Shown here piece by piece: positions 6,433 through 9,283 of a stretch of 9,283 nucleotides of DNA (positions are counted from its first letter, which is position 1; every line of letters starts with the position of its first letter). The notes below the pieces were generated by a model that worked only from the letters and a program-made list of their open reading frames with translations, had not been told where the DNA came from and did not search any database. The stretch comes from an uncultured Rhodospirillales bacterium (GTDB lineage: Bacteria; Pseudomonadota; Alphaproteobacteria; Rhodospirillales; Casp-alpha2), in NCBI GenBank assembly GCA_938074585.1, contig CALJEW010000003.1:1-9283 (forward strand). Reading direction: 5' to 3'. The position numbers and the translations under genes are program-made.

Positions 6433-7497
6433 ATGAGTTCAAGTAAAAAAATAAAATTATCTGTTGATGTTTTAAAATGGTACGACGGGGTAGCCCGGGA
6501 TTTGCCGTGGCGAAATAAAACATCCAATCCGTATCATACATGGTTGTCTGAAATCATGTTGCAGCAAACTACTGTGCAAACGGTTATTCCGTATTTCCAA
6601 AATTTCTTAACCCGCTGGCCTACGGCGGAAGCCATGGCGGGCGCAGATTTGGACGATATTTTGCATGCATGGCAAGGGTTGGGGTACTACGCTCGGGCCC
6701 ATAATTTGCATAAATGCGCACAGGTGATTACTTCGGAGTATGGGGGAGTATTCCCTGACACAGAAGAAAAGTTACTTACATTACCGGGCGTTGGCTCATA
6801 CACGGCTGCAGCCATTGCGGCCATTGCATTTGATATTCCAACGGTTCCGGTCGATGGTAATATCGAGCGCGTGATATCGCGTTTGTATTCAATTAAAGAG
6901 CCGGTGCGCCAAACGAAAGATCAGGTTCGGGCGTTGGCAACAAAAATCCTGCCGAAAGATCGCCCCGGTGATTTTGCTCAGGCTTTGATGGATTTAGGCG
7001 CAACCATATGCCGACCTAAATCACCAAAATGCGACCAATGTCCCTGGGAAAGCGCGTGTACGGCATATAAATCGGACATGCCTGAGGTGTACCCAGTCAA
7101 ACTGCCGAAAAAGCTTAAACCAACGCGCCATGGGGTGGCGTTTTGGCTGCAAAATGCGGATCATGAAATTTGGTTGCGTAAGCGCCCACCAAAGGGATTA
7201 TTCGGTGGCATGATCGAAGTGCCGTCGACCGAGTGGCGCGATAAGCCTTGGGAAAATGAAGAGGTTCGGGAATTGGCACCCTTGAGTAGCAATTGGTCAG
7301 CCCTTGAAGGCATGGTTACCCATACCTTCACGCATTTTCATCTCAATATTACGATTTGGGTTGGAACCACATCTGCAAACACTAATGCGGATGGGTTTTG
7401 GTGTGCGCCAAATCAGTTTTCAGAGCAGGCATTACCGACATTAATGAAAAAGATAGTTACGCACGCCACTTCGTTAAATGGCGCGCGCAGACATTAG
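6433..7497 (+). CDS. mutY: A/G-specific adenine DNA glycosylase MutY
   Basis: Full-length MutY of 354 residues. It removes adenine mispaired with 8-oxoguanine in the GO repair pathway. Visible: SEIMLQQT (39-46) with catalytic E40; the helix-hairpin-helix LPGVGSYTA (117-125); VDGN (140-143) with catalytic D141; a perfect [4Fe-4S] ligand set C193-X6-C200-X2-C203-X5-C209; and a C-terminal NUDIX-like 8-oxoG recognition domain (about 228-345) with the motif HTFTHFHL (297-304). All key residues are intact. The start ATG has only a weak GAG site 9 bases upstream, and it follows the CoA-transferase stop by 24 bases, so it is probably expressed from the upstream gene's transcript. The 3' end overlaps apt tail to tail by four bases, and the last codons lie in one arm of an inverted repeat. 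Confidence 0.96.
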   Translation: MSSSKKIKLSVDVLKWYDGVARDLPWRNKTSNPYHTWLSEIMLQQTTVQTVIPYFQNFLTRWPTAEAMAGADLDDILHAWQGLGYYARAHNLHKCAQVITSEYGGVFPDTEEKLLTLPGVGSYTAAAIAAIAFDIPTVPVDGNIERVISRLYSIKEPVRQTKDQVRALATKILPKDRPGDFAQALMDLGATICRPKSPKCDQCPWESACTAYKSDMPEVYPVKLPKKLKPTRHGVAFWLQNADHEIWLRKRPPKGLFGGMIEVPSTEWRDKPWENEEVRELAPLSSNWSALEGMVTHTFTHFHLNITIWVGTTSANTNADGFWCAPNQFSEQALPTLMKKIVTHATSLNGARRH

Positions 7498-7561
7498 TCG
7501 TCATACGATATAAGTGATGTGAATGGTAATCCACCCAATTTAGCGCGGCCATTTAAGAAGT
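7468..7561. repeat. Imperfect inverted repeat bracketing the mutY/apt stop codons
   Basis: Arms of 19 bases each lie at 7468-7486 and 7543-7561. Both read ACTTC, TTAAATGGC, GCGC on their own strand, with one extra G in the left arm after ACTTC (7473) and one extra base in the right arm before GCGC. Eighteen pairs can form, around a 56-base loop that contains both stop codons. Each arm lies near the end of a gene and in the same reading phase, so mutY ends SLNGARRH while apt has FLNGRAKL. No clear U-run follows either arm, so it is not a textbook terminator. It could be a folded 3' end shared by both transcripts, or a trace of a small inverted duplication. Confidence 0.6.
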
Positions 7562-8012
7562 TTAATTCGATCAAGCATGCGGCGCCGACCGGATTACCGC
7601 CAATTTTTTTAACAAGCTCAATCGATGCACCCAAAGTGCCACCCGTTGCCAATAAGTCATCTAAGATAACAACCCGCTGTCCGTGTTGGACGGCGTCTGA
7701 AAGAATTTCGATGGTGTCTTTTCCGTATTCCAAATCATATTCAAATGAAATGGTATCACCTGGCAATTTGCCTTGTTTGCGGATCATGGTGAACCCTAAG
7801 CCTAGGCGTGCTGCTAATGGAGCTGCGACAAGAAAGCCACGGGCATCAATGCCAGCTAAAACATCGGGTTGTAATTTAGATATGTTACGGGCCATGCGGC
7901 CAAGTGCGACTTGCCATGCGTCGGCATTAGCAAGAAGAGTTGAAATGTCATAAAATAAAATCCCTGGTTTTGGAAAGTCGGGCACGGAACGGATGTGGTT
8001 TTTTAAGTCCAT
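7494..8012 (-). CDS. apt: Adenine phosphoribosyltransferase
   Basis: A 172-residue type I phosphoribosyltransferase that makes AMP from adenine and PRPP in cytosolic purine salvage. Family marks: FPKPGILFYDIS (13-24), IDARGF (55-60), MIRKQGKLPG (76-85), the flexible-loop/substrate region SFEYDLEYG (89-97), and the PRPP loop VVILDDLLATGGT (114-126) with D118/D119. Length is normal for the family. The start is ATG (8012-8010), with AAGG nine bases upstream. It converges on mutY: its TAA (7496-7494) overlaps the mutY TAG, leaving no room for a separate terminator between them. It diverges from the aminotransferase gene across a 141-base gap. It has its own promoter candidate and is probably transcribed alone within this window. 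Confidence 0.95.
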   Translation of the reverse strand: MDLKNHIRSVPDFPKPGILFYDISTLLANADAWQVALGRMARNISKLQPDVLAGIDARGFLVAAPLAARLGLGFTMIRKQGKLPGDTISFEYDLEYGKDTIEILSDAVQHGQRVVILDDLLATGGTLGASIELVKKIGGNPVGAACLIELNFLNGRAKLGGLPFTSLISYDD

Positions 8013-8044
8013 GAAGATGCGCCTTATAAATGAAATAGAAGCAG

Positions 8045-8073
8045 ACTTTACCGGGCTTGATAGTCAGGTTCAA
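8045..8073 (-). promoter_or_regulatory. Candidate promoter for apt
   Basis: The minus strand reads TTGAAC (8073-8068), an ideal 17-base spacer, and TAAAGT (8050-8045), each matching four of six consensus bases. Transcription would begin near 8038, about 25 bases before the apt start and just ahead of its AAGG ribosome binding site. It rests on consensus match and position only. Confidence 0.42.
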
Positions 8074-8153
8074 TCATCTGTTTTTGCATTGCATTGAGTA
8101 AAATTCTCTGCCTATCTTGAGTTTATTGAATTTATATTAAAGGCGCTTTGATA

Positions 8154-9283
8154 ATGACCCATGTTTTTCATCGAAATTTAAAAGCTGACCCGCCAACCGT
8201 CGCTTCTGGTGATGGGATATATTTGATTGATACGTATGGAAAACGGTACTTAGACGGATCAGGGGGCGCGGCGGTTTCGTGTTTGGGCCATAGTGATGCG
8301 GATGTAATCGCTGCCATCAAGGCGCAGGCGGATAAGGTGTGTTTTGCCCATACTTCATTTTTAACATCGGAACCGGCAGAGGAGTTGGCCGATTTGCTGA
8401 TTGCAAAAGCACCGACGGGAATTTCATCTGTCTATTTTGTTTCGGGTGGATCAGAAGCGGTTGAAGCGGCCCTTAAATTAGCGCGACAGTATTTTCTTGA
8501 AATTGGTCAACCATCACGCACCCGATTTATTGCCCGCTTGCAAAGCTATCACGGTAATACGCTGGGCGCGCTTGGGGTCGGTGGTAATGCGGCTAGGCGG
8601 GAACCTTTTAAAACATTACTGGCAAAATCTAGCCATATATCACCTTGTTATACGTACAGGTTACAAACCGATGACGAGAGTGAAGAAGAATACGCAATTC
8701 GAGCAGCTAATGAGTTAGAGACCGAAATTTTAAGGCTTGGGCCTGAAAATGTAGCGGCTTTTATTGCTGAAACGGTTGGCGGGGCAACTGCTGGGGTTAT
8801 TCCTCCAGCAAAGGGCTATTTTAGGCGTATTCGTGAAATTTGCGATCAATATGGTGTTTTGTTGATATTGGATGAAGTCATGTGCGGAATGGGCCGCACC
8901 GGAACGACGTTTGCTTGTGAGCAAGATGGCATTGCACCTGATATTGTGACGATAGCTAAAGGTTTGGGGGCCGGATATCAGCCGATTGGGGCAATGTTGG
9001 CTGTGGATAAAATATGTGACGCCATACGCGATGGCTCTGGATTTTTTCAGCATGGCCATACTTATTTAGGTCATCCCATCGCCTGTGCCGCGGCTTTAGC
9101 TGTGCAGAATAAAATTGGCTCTCATAATCTGCTACAAAATGTCAATGCCATGGGTGATGAGTTGGATCGGCAACTTTTGGACCGATTTGGTAATCATTCA
9201 AATGTTGGAGATATAAGAGGCCGCGGCCTTTTTCGTGGAATCGAGTTGGTTGCTGACAGGGCAACCAAAGAAACGCTTGACCC
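8154..9283 (+). CDS. Class III PLP-dependent aminotransferase, 3' end cut off
   Basis: An open frame from ATG at 8154 to the window edge gives 376 residues of a fold-type I, class III (omega-amino acid) aminotransferase; the family usually has 430-460, so about 60-80 are missing. Visible: the N-terminal strand DGIYLIDTYGKRYLDG (20-35), PLP-phosphate turn SGGSEA (97-102), SYHGNT (131-136) for ring stacking, catalytic-pocket Asp in LILDEVMCGMGRTG (237-250, D240), Schiff-base lysine K269 in TIAKGLGAG, the loop HGHTYLGHPIACAAA (300-314) with T303, and GDIRGRGLFRGIEL (352-365). All PLP contacts are present. Substrate is not clear: family members use beta-alanine, taurine, GABA, diamines, biotin precursors and others, with pyruvate or 2-oxoglutarate as acceptor. 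An AAGG lies 10 bases before the start. It diverges from apt, which gives no hint to pathway; the downstream gene would help but is outside the window. Confidence 0.92.
   Translation, partial: MTHVFHRNLKADPPTVASGDGIYLIDTYGKRYLDGSGGAAVSCLGHSDADVIAAIKAQADKVCFAHTSFLTSEPAEELADLLIAKAPTGISSVYFVSGGSEAVEAALKLARQYFLEIGQPSRTRFIARLQSYHGNTLGALGVGGNAARREPFKTLLAKSSHISPCYTYRLQTDDESEEEYAIRAANELETEILRLGPENVAAFIAETVGGATAGVIPPAKGYFRRIREICDQYGVLLILDEVMCGMGRTGTTFACEQDGIAPDIVTIAKGLGAGYQPIGAMLAVDKICDAIRDGSGFFQHGHTYLGHPIACAAALAVQNKIGSHNLLQNVNAMGDELDRQLLDRFGNHSNVGDIRGRGLFRGIELVADRATKETLD

Noticed and set aside
8084..8122. TTGCATTGCATTGAG and a second TTGAGT as an operator or promoter for the aminotransferase
   Set aside because: The best pairing, TTGCAT-N18-TATCTT (8089-8118), matches consensus poorly, and six-base repeats in AT-rich DNA are expected by chance.
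8730..9059. Minus-strand open frame of 109 codons inside the aminotransferase gene
   Set aside because: It is antisense to a conserved enzyme frame with all PLP motifs; composition is not protein-like.

Overview
The window looks like a stretch of a free-living alphaproteobacterial chromosome with moderate GC. The evidence is the tight minus-strand run dciA (DUF721) - DsbA-family oxidoreductase - smc - atpI-like gene, an arrangement with mutY close by that I associate with Alphaproteobacteria, together with an SMC of alphaproteobacterial length and hinge type. I cannot name a genus. I see no mobile element, phage gene, tRNA, rRNA or CRISPR array. Genes cover almost everything, and the longest gaps are about 140 to 175 bases.

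Left part (1-5072, minus strand). Reading leftward from 5072: DciA, a helicase-loading protein; an exported DsbA-like thiol oxidoreductase; the chromosome-organising ATPase SMC; and the start of an AtpI/AtpZ-type F0F1-ATPase assembly protein that runs off the left edge, probably into the F0 genes. The DsbA-smc junction is tight, and the DsbA stop codon lies inside the smc ribosome binding site. The 146-base gap before the DsbA gene carries a good sigma70-type promoter candidate, a GANTC site overlapping its -35 box, and a perfect DnaA box (TTATCCACA) just upstream. This gap is the most interesting regulatory spot in the window.

Middle part (5245-7497, plus strand). Diverging from dciA is a family III CoA-transferase that closely resembles 2-methylfumaryl-CoA isomerase (mesaconyl-CoA C1-C4 CoA transferase, Mct) of the Chloroflexus 3-hydroxypropionate bicycle. 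It lies 24 bases upstream of mutY, the A/G-specific adenine glycosylase. The two probably share a transcript, which puts a carbon-metabolism gene inside a DNA-maintenance neighbourhood.

Right part (7494-9283). apt (adenine phosphoribosyltransferase, minus strand) converges on mutY with overlapping stop codons. A long imperfect inverted repeat (7468-7561) brackets that junction. apt diverges from a class III PLP-dependent aminotransferase of unknown substrate, cut by the right edge.

No wholly new multi-gene system is visible. The items most worth checking are the Mct-like enzyme in an alphaproteobacterial setting, the DnaA-box/GANTC promoter ahead of DsbA-smc, and the inverted repeat spanning the mutY/apt stop codons.
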